Shown: piece after piece, positions 57,551 to 64,000 of the stretch | How positions within the stretch are numbered: the first letter of the stretch is position 1 | How the letters are laid out: every line of letters begins with the position of its first letter | Assembly (NCBI GenBank): GCA_958437495.1 | Contig: CAUBOH010000006.1 | Coordinates: 1 to 64,000, forward strand | DNA length: 64,000 bases | Direction of reading: 5' to 3' | Origin: an uncultured Collinsella sp. | GTDB lineage: Bacteria; Actinomycetota; Coriobacteriia; Coriobacteriales; Coriobacteriaceae | Notes under the pieces: generated by a model | Told to the model about the DNA's origin: nothing | What the model saw: only the letters and a program-made list of their open reading frames with translations | Database searches by the model: none | Program-made: the position numbers and the translations under genes

Positions 57551-57592
57551 CTTGGAGCTGAATTGAGTTGCAGGCTGAGCATACGTCAGCGA

Positions 57593-57690
57593 AAACGCCC
57601 CTAAGCGAGCAAGGTGACGTGAAAGAGGAGGGAAGCGTACTTCGGTATGCGACCGACGATTGAACGTCAGATTGCCGCTTAGGGGCGTTT
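57593..57690. repeat. Palindromic element downstream of the dapH operon
   Basis: Perfect 15-bp arms AAACGCCCCTAAGCG (57593-57607) and CGCTTAGGGGCGTTT (57676-57690) enclose 68 bases with a smaller GCGTAC-TTCG-GTATGC hairpin. A further 8-bp palindrome, GTTACGCG/CGCGTAAC (57704-57731), follows next to the dapH stop. The element lies between convergent transcripts and codes for nothing seen. Confidence 0.75.
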
Positions 57691-57732
57691 GCAGCGTCGG
57701 CTAGTTACGCGGTTTGTCAAAAACGCGTAACC

Positions 57733-58452
57733 CTACAGCTGGCGCAGGCCTTCCTCGAGACCGGTCTTGCTGTCGGTCTTCTCGTCACGCATCTTGATAA
57801 CGCGGGCGGGGACACCGGCCACGACGGCACCGGCGGGGACATCCTCGACGCACACGGCGCCGGCGGCAACGACAGCACCCTTACCCACGTGCACGCCCTC
57901 CAGGACCACAGCATTGGCGCCGATCATGACATCGTCCTCGATGATGACGGGCGTGGCGCTGGCGGGCTCCACGACGCCTGCCAGCACGGTACCAGCGCCG
58001 ATGTGGCAGTTCTTACCCACGGTGGCGCGGCCGCCCAGCACGGCGCCCATATCGATCATGGAGCCTTCGCCGATGACGGAGCCGATGTTGATGATGGCAC
58101 CCATCATGATGACGGCGCGATCGCCGATCTCGACGCGGTCACGGATGATCGCGCCCGGCTCGATGCGGGCGTTGACGCCCTTGAGGTCGAGCATGGGCAC
58201 GGCGGAGTTACGGCAGTCGTTCTCTACGTCGTAGTAGTCGATGGAGTCGGCGTTGGCGTCGAGGATTGCCTTGAGCTCATCCCAGTCACCAAAGACGGTC
58301 TTGCCACGACGACCGCCGTAGACGTGCGCATTGCCCCACTGGACCTTCATGCCCGGCTTCTCGCGCACGTACAGTTTGACGGGCGTCTTTTTGGGCGCTG
58401 TGGCGATGTAGTTGATAATCTCCTGTGCATCCATCTCGGCTGCATTGCTCAT
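57733..58452 (-). CDS. dapH: Tetrahydrodipicolinate N-acetyltransferase
   Basis: A 239-residue left-handed beta-helix acetyltransferase that acetylates tetrahydrodipicolinate in the acetylase branch of lysine/DAP synthesis. An N-terminal domain (NAAEMDAQEIINYIATAPKK) precedes hexapeptide repeats from about residue 90 (GAIIRDRVEIGDRAVIMMGA, GEGSMIDMGAVLGGRATVG). This matches DapH rather than the longer succinylase DapD. AAAGGAGAG precedes the start. It is the last gene of the lysine-riboswitch operon, 39 bases after dapB. Confidence 0.94.
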   Translation of the reverse strand: MSNAAEMDAQEIINYIATAPKKTPVKLYVREKPGMKVQWGNAHVYGGRRGKTVFGDWDELKAILDANADSIDYYDVENDCRNSAVPMLDLKGVNARIEPGAIIRDRVEIGDRAVIMMGAIINIGSVIGEGSMIDMGAVLGGRATVGKNCHIGAGTVLAGVVEPASATPVIIEDDVMIGANAVVLEGVHVGKGAVVAAGAVCVEDVPAGAVVAGVPARVIKMRDEKTDSKTGLEEGLRQL

Positions 58453-58491
58453 TTGCTGTCTCTCCTTTGGGTGGATCCGGTTGATACCTGG

Positions 58492-59232
58492 TTAGGCAAA
58501 CATGACCTGGTCGAACGTATAGAAGCCGTGCTCGCGGGTGACGAGCTTCTGCGCGGCTGCCAGGGCGCCGTTGACGAAGATCTGACGGCTCGTGGCGCGA
58601 TGCGTGAGCGTGACCTCCTCGTCCTGGCCAAAGAAACTCACTTCGTGCACGCCGGCGACAGTGCCACCGCGCAGCGAGTGCATGCCGATCTCCCTGGGGT
58701 CGCGCGCTCCGCACATGCCCTCGCGGCCATAGACAGGGTGGTAGCCTACCTCGGGCTCAGCTTCGACGACGGCATCGAGCAGTAGCTTGGCAGTGCCGCT
58801 GGGGGCGTCGACCTTTTGGTTATGGTGCGTCTCGACGATTTCGCAGTCAAAGCCGGGCAGCTCGCGTGTGGCCTGTGCTACCAGATGACGCAGGGCTGCG
58901 ATACCGATGGAGTAATTGCCGGAGTGCATGACGCGGGCGTTCTGACCCAGCTCGCGCAGGCGATCCATCTGATCGGGTGTGTAGCCCGTGGTGCCCGAGA
59001 CCAACGCGGCACCCGTGCGCTCGACATAGGCGACGACGACGTCGAAGGTCACGACGTTTGAGAAGTCGATAATCACATCGGCAACCGGTGCGTTCTCGAG
59101 CTCGCTCAAATCGAAGCCAATCTGGGCCACGATATCAAAAACGGGCTGACCGGCGGCGTCGACAACGCCCTCGGCGGTAGTGCGGATGAGCGAGCCCATG
59201 CGGCCCGTTCCCATAATGACGGTCTTAATCAA
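58492..59232 (-). CDS. dapB: 4-hydroxy-tetrahydrodipicolinate reductase
   Basis: A 246-residue NAD(P)H-dependent reductase making tetrahydrodipicolinate. The N-terminal nucleotide motif is VIMGTGRMGSLI, and the catalytic segment reads ETHHNQKVDAPSGTAKLL, with the His pair and Lys. A TTG start at 59232 overlaps the dapA stop by 8 bases, and GGGAG lies inside the dapA end, so translation is coupled. It is the middle gene of the lysine operon. Confidence 0.95.
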   Translation of the reverse strand: MIKTVIMGTGRMGSLIRTTAEGVVDAAGQPVFDIVAQIGFDLSELENAPVADVIIDFSNVVTFDVVVAYVERTGAALVSGTTGYTPDQMDRLRELGQNARVMHSGNYSIGIAALRHLVAQATRELPGFDCEIVETHHNQKVDAPSGTAKLLLDAVVEAEPEVGYHPVYGREGMCGARDPREIGMHSLRGGTVAGVHEVSFFGQDEEVTLTHRATSRQIFVNGALAAAQKLVTREHGFYTFDQVMFA

Positions 59233-61534
59233 GCAGACCAGCTCCCTTCAGAGCATCGGTAAGTGCAGCGCGCGTGTCGTCTGCCATGGGGCACAGCGGC
59301 ATACGGTAGTTTGCCTCGATCATACCCATCTGGGCGAGCGCTTCCTTGACGGGGATGGGGTTGACCTCGCTAAAGAGGGCGTTGATGAGCGGTTGACCGG
59401 CAATCTGGATATTACGGGCGCGCTCCACGTCGCCGTCCAGATAGGCGCGGCACATGTCATGCACGAGCTGCGGCTGAACATCGGCCCACACGCTGATGGT
59501 GCCCGAGGCGCCCAGGCTCATGAGCGGCACGGTGAGGGCATCCTCACCCGAGTACATGCGGAAGTCGTCGGACAGCAGGTGTGCGATTTTGGCGGCATAG
59601 GCGACGTTGCCCGAGGCTTCCTTAATACCCATGATGTTGGGGTGCGCGGCCAAGCGCTCTACGTTGCGCTCGCTGATGCCGCAGCCGCAGCGGCCGGGGA
59701 TGTTGTACAGGATGCAGGGGATGTCCACGGCGTCGGCGACGGTTTTAAAGTGCCGATAGATACCCTCTTCATTGGACTTGTTGTAGTAGGGGGTAATGAG
59801 CAGCAAGCCGTCGGCTCCCAAGCCCTGGTAGGTGAGCGACTTGGTGAGCATGGTTTGCGTGGAGTTGGAGCCCGAGCCGGCGATGACGGGGACGCGGCCT
59901 GCAACATGCTTGACCACGGCGGCGACGACGGAGTTGTCTTCGTCGTCGGTCATCGTGGCGCTCTCGCCGGTGGTGCCCAGGGTGAGGATGGCGTCGGTGC
60001 CATTTTGCAAGTGGAAATCGATAAGGCGCTCGAGCGCGTCAAAGTCGACGCTGCCGTCCTTTTTAAACGGCGTGACGAGGGCGACGATCGAGCCCTCGAG
60101 GTTGCGGATATCCATGTTCTTCTCCTTCGCTTCCGCGATCTGGATGCGCTTATTCCATTGGGCGGCGACGGCCAAGCGCTCGTCCTGAGCGCGACGGCGA
60201 GCACTTTCGGCACGCGATTTGGCCAGCAGCTCACGGCCGCACGGTAGCACGTCGAGCGTGGCAAAATAGTCGCCTGGGCGCTCAGCGCGGCGGATGAGGT
60301 CGGCCGAGCCGTCGGGGCGCAGCAGCACCTCGGCGGAGCGCAGACGGCCGTTGTAGTTGTAGCCCATGGAGTAACCATGCGCGCCGGTATCGTGGATCAC
60401 GAGCACGTCACCCATGTCGATCTGCGGTAGCTCGCGGTCGATGGCGAACTTGTCGTTGTTCTCGCACAGATTGCCCGTAATGTCGTACGTGTTTGTGACG
60501 GGCGCCGCGGTCTTGTCGGAGCCACCCGGCTGGCCCATCACCGTAATGTGGTGGTAGGCGCCATACATGGCAGGGCGGATCAGATCGACGGCGCTTGCGT
60601 CGACACCGATATAGTCCTTGTAGATCTGCTTTTCGTGGATGGCCTTGGTGACCAGGCAGCCGTAGGGGCCCATCATAAAGCGGCCCATCTCGGTGCAGAT
60701 GGCCACATCGCCCATGCCGGCGGGAACCAAGATCTCGTCGTATGCCGCGTGCACTCCCTCGCCGATGGCGTGAATGTCGTTGGCCTGCTGCTCGGGCAGG
60801 TAGGGGATGCCGACGCCGCCGGATAGATTGATGAAGGCGACGTGTGCGCCGGTCTCGCGCTCTAGGCGCACGGCTAGTTCAAAGAGGATGCGCGCGAGCT
60901 TGGGGTAGTAGTCGTTGGTGACGGTATTGCTGGCAAGGAATGCGTGGATACCAAAGTCCTCGGCGCCCTTGGCCTTGAGCGTGCGGAAGGCCTCGAAGAG
61001 CTGCTCGGTGGTCATGCCGTATTTGGAGTCGCCCGGGTTATCCATGATGCCGTTGGAGAGCTGGAACAGGCCGCCCGGATTAAAGCGGCAGCTGACCGTC
61101 TTGGGGATGGGGCCTGCGACGCGCTCAAAGAACTCGATGTGGCTGATGTCGTCAAAGTTGACGATGGCGCCCAACTTCTCGGCGAGCTCAAAGTCCGCTG
61201 CCGGCGTGTCGTTGGACGAGAACATGATGTCGTGTCCCGTGATGCCCAGCGAGCGGGCGATCATGAGCTCGGTATAGCTCGAGCAATCGCAGCCGCAGCC
61301 GTATTCGTTGAGAATGGAGATGAGCGCCGGGTTGGGATTGGCCTTGACGGCAAAGTATTCCTTAAAGCCCGGGTTCCATGCGAAGGCGTCGCGCACCTCT
61401 TGCATATTGCGGCGGATGCCCGCTTCGTCATATAGATGAAATGGCGTGGGGAACTGCTCGACGATATGCTCGAGTGTCTCCTTGTCCACAAACGGCTGTT
61501 TGGCCGCATACGCTTCGTTGGGGGTCAATGCCAT
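59225..61534 (-). CDS. lysA-dapA: LysA-DapA fusion: diaminopimelate decarboxylase plus dihydrodipicolinate synthase
   Basis: One 769-residue open frame joins the last and first dedicated enzymes of lysine synthesis. Residues of about 1-430 are the PLP decarboxylase LysA (YFAVKANPNPALIS with the PLP lysine, INLSGGVGIPYL, GRFMMGPYGCLV). A charged linker of about 40 residues follows (ESARRRAQDERLAVAAQWN). Residues 474-769 are DapA (GSIVALVTPFKKDGS, LTLGTTGESATM, LLLITPYYNKSNEEG, MGIKEASGNV with the Schiff-base lysine). An internal ATG at 60115 has AAGGAG with 6-base spacing, so free DapA (296 residues) may also be made. The ATG at 61534 has a weak binding site, ACGGGA. A lysine riboswitch lies upstream. 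Confidence 0.93.
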   Translation of the reverse strand: MALTPNEAYAAKQPFVDKETLEHIVEQFPTPFHLYDEAGIRRNMQEVRDAFAWNPGFKEYFAVKANPNPALISILNEYGCGCDCSSYTELMIARSLGITGHDIMFSSNDTPAADFELAEKLGAIVNFDDISHIEFFERVAGPIPKTVSCRFNPGGLFQLSNGIMDNPGDSKYGMTTEQLFEAFRTLKAKGAEDFGIHAFLASNTVTNDYYPKLARILFELAVRLERETGAHVAFINLSGGVGIPYLPEQQANDIHAIGEGVHAAYDEILVPAGMGDVAICTEMGRFMMGPYGCLVTKAIHEKQIYKDYIGVDASAVDLIRPAMYGAYHHITVMGQPGGSDKTAAPVTNTYDITGNLCENNDKFAIDRELPQIDMGDVLVIHDTGAHGYSMGYNYNGRLRSAEVLLRPDGSADLIRRAERPGDYFATLDVLPCGRELLAKSRAESARRRAQDERLAVAAQWNKRIQIAEAKEKNMDIRNLEGSIVALVTPFKKDGSVDFDALERLIDFHLQNGTDAILTLGTTGESATMTDDEDNSVVAAVVKHVAGRVPVIAGSGSNSTQTMLTKSLTYQGLGADGLLLITPYYNKSNEEGIYRHFKTVADAVDIPCILYNIPGRCGCGISERNVERLAAHPNIMGIKEASGNVAYAAKIAHLLSDDFRMYSGEDALTVPLMSLGASGTISVWADVQPQLVHDMCRAYLDGDVERARNIQIAGQPLINALFSEVNPIPVKEALAQMGMIEANYRMPLCPMADDTRAALTDALKGAGLLD

Positions 61535-61605
61535 GTCCCGTAAACCTCGCTATCCAGACGGCGCCATCTGCGCATCGAATCCGCATAGCGTGGACCCAAT
61601 GTCCG

Positions 61606-61762
61606 GATAGCGCTCCCGCATTGCTGCAGACAGTCCTGTGGGTGTTTCCCGCAGGCCCACCAGGTTGTTCGTGCCTGAAAAACCCAGTTCGGCGGGTTTC
61701 GCCTCCCCGCGGGGTCAAAGCCTGCCGGCTCGCCCGCGGCTCTTCGTGCCCGCGCCTCTATC
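61606..61762 (-). promoter_or_regulatory. Lysine riboswitch (L-box)
   Basis: On the minus strand the region starts GATAGAGGCGCG and ends GAGCGCTATC, giving the L-box P1 helix. Between lie the conserved pieces ACGAAGAGC, CGCGGGGAGGCG, CCGCCGAACTGGG and GGACTGTCTG, in the order of known lysine aptamers. It sits 72 bases before lysA-dapA. The 3' strand of P1 (CGCTATCCGGAC) can instead pair with GTCTGGATAGCG (61545-61556), 10 bases before the start codon, giving a switch that could mask or expose the translation start. Confidence 0.9.
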
Positions 61763-61913
61763 AAGTGGTAACGACCCTACCACGTTGCACTTTACCAAAC
61801 AAGAGTATTCGTATATAACGTTTAAAAAATGCAGGGATATGCTAGAAACAAGGGCGTCACAATTCTGCATCACAATATTGTGTGAATGGATATGCCCCAT
61901 GAAAGGATCCTTT

Positions 61914-63101
61914 ATGACCGAGCTCCAAGAACTTCGTCGCTATCGTCGCGACCTGCATCGCATTCCGGAGCTCGATTTCGATCTTCCTCAAACCATAGCC
62001 TATATCGAGGGCGTGCTCGCCTCGCTTGCCTGTGAAGTGACCCATCCTTGCCCTAGCTGTGTTTGTGCTTTCTTCGACACTGGCACGGGTGCCGCGCATG
62101 CCACGGCGATTCGCGCCGATATGGACGCGCTGCCTATCGCAGAGGCGACGGGCGCGGCCTTTGCCTCGACGCATCCCGGAAAGATGCACGCTTGCGGACA
62201 CGATGGACACATGGCCATGGCACTTGCGGCGGCAACTTTTGTCGATCGCACGATTCGTGAACAGCCGGGTGCCATCAAGCGCAACGTGCTCTTTGTGTTC
62301 CAGCCTGCCGAGGAAACGACCGGCGGTGCCAAGACGGTATGCGAGAGCGGTGTGTTCGAGCGCTACGGGGTCGACCGCATTTTTGGCTTTCACGTGTGGC
62401 CCGATCTGCCTGCGAACACGTTGGCGAGCTGCTCCGGTCCATTGCTGGCGCGCTCGAGTGAGACGCACGTGCACATTCACGGGACAAGCATCCATATCGC
62501 CAAGACCTACGGCGTTCCCGTTGGCGAATCGCACGATGCGGCGCTGGCGGCTGCCAAGTTCTTGGTTGCCGAGCGTGAATTGATGGACGAGTTGGGTGCC
62601 GATGAACCCTGCATTGGTAAGTTCGGCCTGCTGCAGGCCGGTACCGTCTGCAATGCGGTGGCGGGGGAGGCCCATGTTGCCGGCAGCCTGCGTGTGTTTA
62701 CGGACGACATGTTCGACCGCGCGCGCGAGGGCGTACGCCGTGTGCTTGATGAGGCATGCGCTTCAACGGGCTGCACGTACGATCTCGACTTTGCCGAGGG
62801 CTATCCGCCGGTCGATAACGACCCCGAGCTGTTTGCCAGCGTCGCGCCTGCCTTGCCCGAGCTGCAGCTCGTGAACGAGCCGCTGCTGATTGCCGAGGAC
62901 TTCGCCTTCTATCAGCGCCATCTGCCGGGCGTGTTCTTCCTGCTGGGCACGGGTTTGCCAGAGGGGCGAGAAAACCCGATCGACGCCGATGGCTGCCCCG
63001 CCTATGCCACAAGCGCTCTACACACTGATACCATGCTCTTTGACGAGGAAATCCTACTCAAGGGCCTCGATGTCTACAAACGATTGCTTGACTTGGAGTG
63101 A
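61914..63101 (+). CDS. M20-family amidohydrolase, possible N-acetyl-DAP deacetylase
   Basis: A 395-residue metallopeptidase of the M20D aminoacylase/carboxypeptidase group. Features include LRRYRRDLHRIPELDF, metal motif MHACGHDGHMAMAL (about residues 93-106), VFQPAEETTGGAK and the C-terminal His region SALHTDTMLF. Relatives cleave N-acyl amino acids, including N-acetyl-LL-diaminopimelate. It is divergent from the dap operon and could be the deacetylase of that pathway, but peptide or N-acyl amino-acid scavenging is equally possible. ATG 61914 follows AAAGGA; the long upstream frame overlaps the riboswitch and is rejected. Confidence 0.85.
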   Translation: MTELQELRRYRRDLHRIPELDFDLPQTIAYIEGVLASLACEVTHPCPSCVCAFFDTGTGAAHATAIRADMDALPIAEATGAAFASTHPGKMHACGHDGHMAMALAAATFVDRTIREQPGAIKRNVLFVFQPAEETTGGAKTVCESGVFERYGVDRIFGFHVWPDLPANTLASCSGPLLARSSETHVHIHGTSIHIAKTYGVPVGESHDAALAAAKFLVAERELMDELGADEPCIGKFGLLQAGTVCNAVAGEAHVAGSLRVFTDDMFDRAREGVRRVLDEACASTGCTYDLDFAEGYPPVDNDPELFASVAPALPELQLVNEPLLIAEDFAFYQRHLPGVFFLLGTGLPEGRENPIDADGCPAYATSALHTDTMLFDEEILLKGLDVYKRLLDLE

Positions 63102-63103
63102 TG

Positions 63104-63427
63104 ATGGGAAGACGTCGACAGACTGCCGTGTATAGTCCGGGTGGATGCGGGTGTGGCTTGCTTCTGCTTCCGGTCATCGCCGTGAGCATTGGTGTGATGT
63201 TTGCGCTTGCCGGGTTGGCAGCAGCGGCACTCGTGTTGCTGATTGTGGCCATTGGCGTTACGGTCTGGCTGTGCCGTTCTCGCGAGCAACGTCGTGCCGA
63301 CGGCAAGACCAATGCCGGATGGGCCATCTTTTTGATTGTCGCCTACCTATTGAGCATCAGCTATCTGGCCTTCTTTATCCTGTTGCTTGTGAGTACCTTT
63401 TCCGGGGAATCCGTCACGGTGGGGTAG
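63104..63427 (+). CDS. Small membrane protein
   Basis: A 107-residue protein with about three hydrophobic segments (about 19-55, taken as two helices, and 75-98), a basic loop (CRSREQRRADGKTNAG) and a CGCG motif before the first helix. Starts at 63098, 63101 or 63104 are possible; 63104 has the best spacing from GGAG. It begins next to the M20 stop, so the genes are probably co-transcribed. No family is recognised. Confidence 0.6.
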   Translation: MGRRRQTAVYSPGGCGCGLLLLPVIAVSIGVMFALAGLAAAALVLLIVAIGVTVWLCRSREQRRADGKTNAGWAIFLIVAYLLSISYLAFFILLLVSTFSGESVTVG

Positions 63428-63456
63428 ACTTCGACGAGTCTTTTGAAGATGGAACA

Positions 63457-63498
63457 AAAATGGAGCCGGATGGGAAATACCCCCATTCGGCCCCATTG
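63457..63498. terminator. Bidirectional hairpin between convergent genes
   Basis: AATGGAGCCGGATGGG pairs with CCCCCATTCGGCCCCATT with G-U and a few mismatches. It lies between the small membrane gene and the MFS gene. Confidence 0.65.
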
Positions 63499-63518
63499 CT
63501 CAATATTGGCATGCGCTT

Positions 63519-64000
63519 CTACTTGGCTGCCTCGCGGCGAGCGACCTCGTCGATCAAGATAGCATCGCCGTGCTTGGCGGCGGCGATGCTCGCGGCCATA
63601 AACATGCCCATTGCCGTGATGTAGGCAAAGAGCATCGACGGCACCACGTCCATAACGATGCCGGAGAGAATCGGTGTCGCCACCTGAGCCGCCATACTCA
63701 CGGTGTAGTAGTAACCAGAGTAGCGGCCTACGCTTTGGGAACTGCAGCACTCCAGAATCATCGTGTACACGCACAGGTCCACGCCGCCCAGCGCAACGCC
63801 CATCAACAAAAAGACGCCGTACAGCGCGGGCGAGAAACCGGGTGCCAGCCAAAGAAGCGCGGGGCATAAAACCATGATAACGGCGGTGCCCAGGGCGACC
63901 TTTTTACGGCCGATTTTGAGCGAAAGATTTGCCAAGGGTACGTAGCTTAGCAGTGCGCCTGCAATCGTCACGATATTGATGATGGCATAGGAACCGCCCT
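63519..64000 (-). CDS. MFS transporter, N-terminal part beyond window end
   Basis: The last 160 or so residues of a major facilitator family transporter; the frame remains open to the window edge, so the start lies outside. At least four hydrophobic helices are visible. LKIGRKKVALG is the inter-helix loop with the MFS-type GRK motif, and GRYSGYYYTVSMAAQVATP follows. The C-terminal tail (GDAILIDEVARREAAK) is charged. The SGYYYTVS region resembles sugar (GPH-like) or drug transporters; no substrate can be given. Confidence 0.85.
   Translation of the reverse strand, partial: GGSYAIINIVTIAGALLSYVPLANLSLKIGRKKVALGTAVIMVLCPALLWLAPGFSPALYGVFLLMGVALGGVDLCVYTMILECCSSQSVGRYSGYYYTVSMAAQVATPILSGIVMDVVPSMLFAYITAMGMFMAASIAAAKHGDAILIDEVARREAAK

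Noticed and set aside
61638..61913. N-terminal extension of the M20 deacylase
   Set aside because: It would translate across the lysine riboswitch region; ATG 61914 has AAAGGA and starts the conserved domain.

Overview
The window is a densely coded, GC-rich bacterial chromosome segment. It most resembles a gut Coriobacteriia actinobacterium, probably Collinsella. This assignment is inference from the anaerobic class III ribonucleotide reductase, the strong purine-rich ribosome binding sites with many GTG/TTG starts, an LPxAG-type sortase signal, a DUF3793/flavodoxin pair, and the acetylase version of the diaminopimelate pathway. No rRNA, CRISPR array or insertion sequence was found.

Layout. 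1-2.3 kb: two identical tRNA-Gly(GCC) 3' halves flank a GH13 alpha-glucosidase, followed by tRNA-Val(GAC). 2.6-6.1 kb: nrdD and nrdG with a near-perfect NrdR box, a structured leader and two large palindromic insertions between the genes. 6.2-7.9 kb: folE, an HD hydrolase and folB. 7.9-14.3 kb: a YgjP-like protease, dipeptidase, SlyD-like isomerase, UreE-like protein, HAD phosphatase, Fur-family regulator, acylphosphatase, oxidoreductase and RNase HI. 14.4-17.0 kb: a LysR regulator divergent from metY, with a visible operator, promoter and possible Cys-containing leader peptide. 17.2-23.8 kb: secreted and membrane proteins, redox enzymes and endonuclease IV, two of them preceded by copies of the same covarying hairpin. 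23.9-27.1 kb: a polar amino-acid ABC transporter. 27.2-33.7 kb: flavodoxin, DUF3793, an HMA metal-binding protein, a sortase-anchored surface protein and an SOS-type Y-family polymerase with a LexA box. 34.6-39.8 kb: pgi followed by a 3.4 kb island bounded by direct repeats of the pgi 3' end. 40.0-48.1 kb: deoC, HAD phosphatases, an FrlD-like kinase, TatD, TcdA, an SdpR/SdpI pair and EttA. 48.2-57.5 kb: two low-complexity proteins, NAD synthetase, an aminotransferase, lactate dehydrogenase, a DUF2974 hydrolase and a nucleoid-associated protein. 57.7-63.1 kb: a lysine-riboswitch-controlled lysA-dapA fusion, dapB and dapH, divergent from an M20 deacylase. The window ends inside an MFS transporter.

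How genes work together. The lysine/DAP block carries dapA, dapB, dapH and lysA under one lysine riboswitch; the M20 deacylase and the class I aminotransferase at 52.8 kb are candidates for the remaining acetylase-branch steps. folE, the HD protein and folB form a pterin operon in which the HD enzyme could supply the dephosphorylation step. The best candidate for an undescribed system is the island inside the pgi repeats. It encodes a protein of unknown family, a ClpP-like protease and a VirD4-like ATPase that lacks its membrane anchor, translationally coupled and without an integrase.

Coding starts were chosen from ribosome binding sites and domain boundaries, so many differ from the longest possible reading frame. 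No database search was possible; family names rest on motifs recognised by eye.
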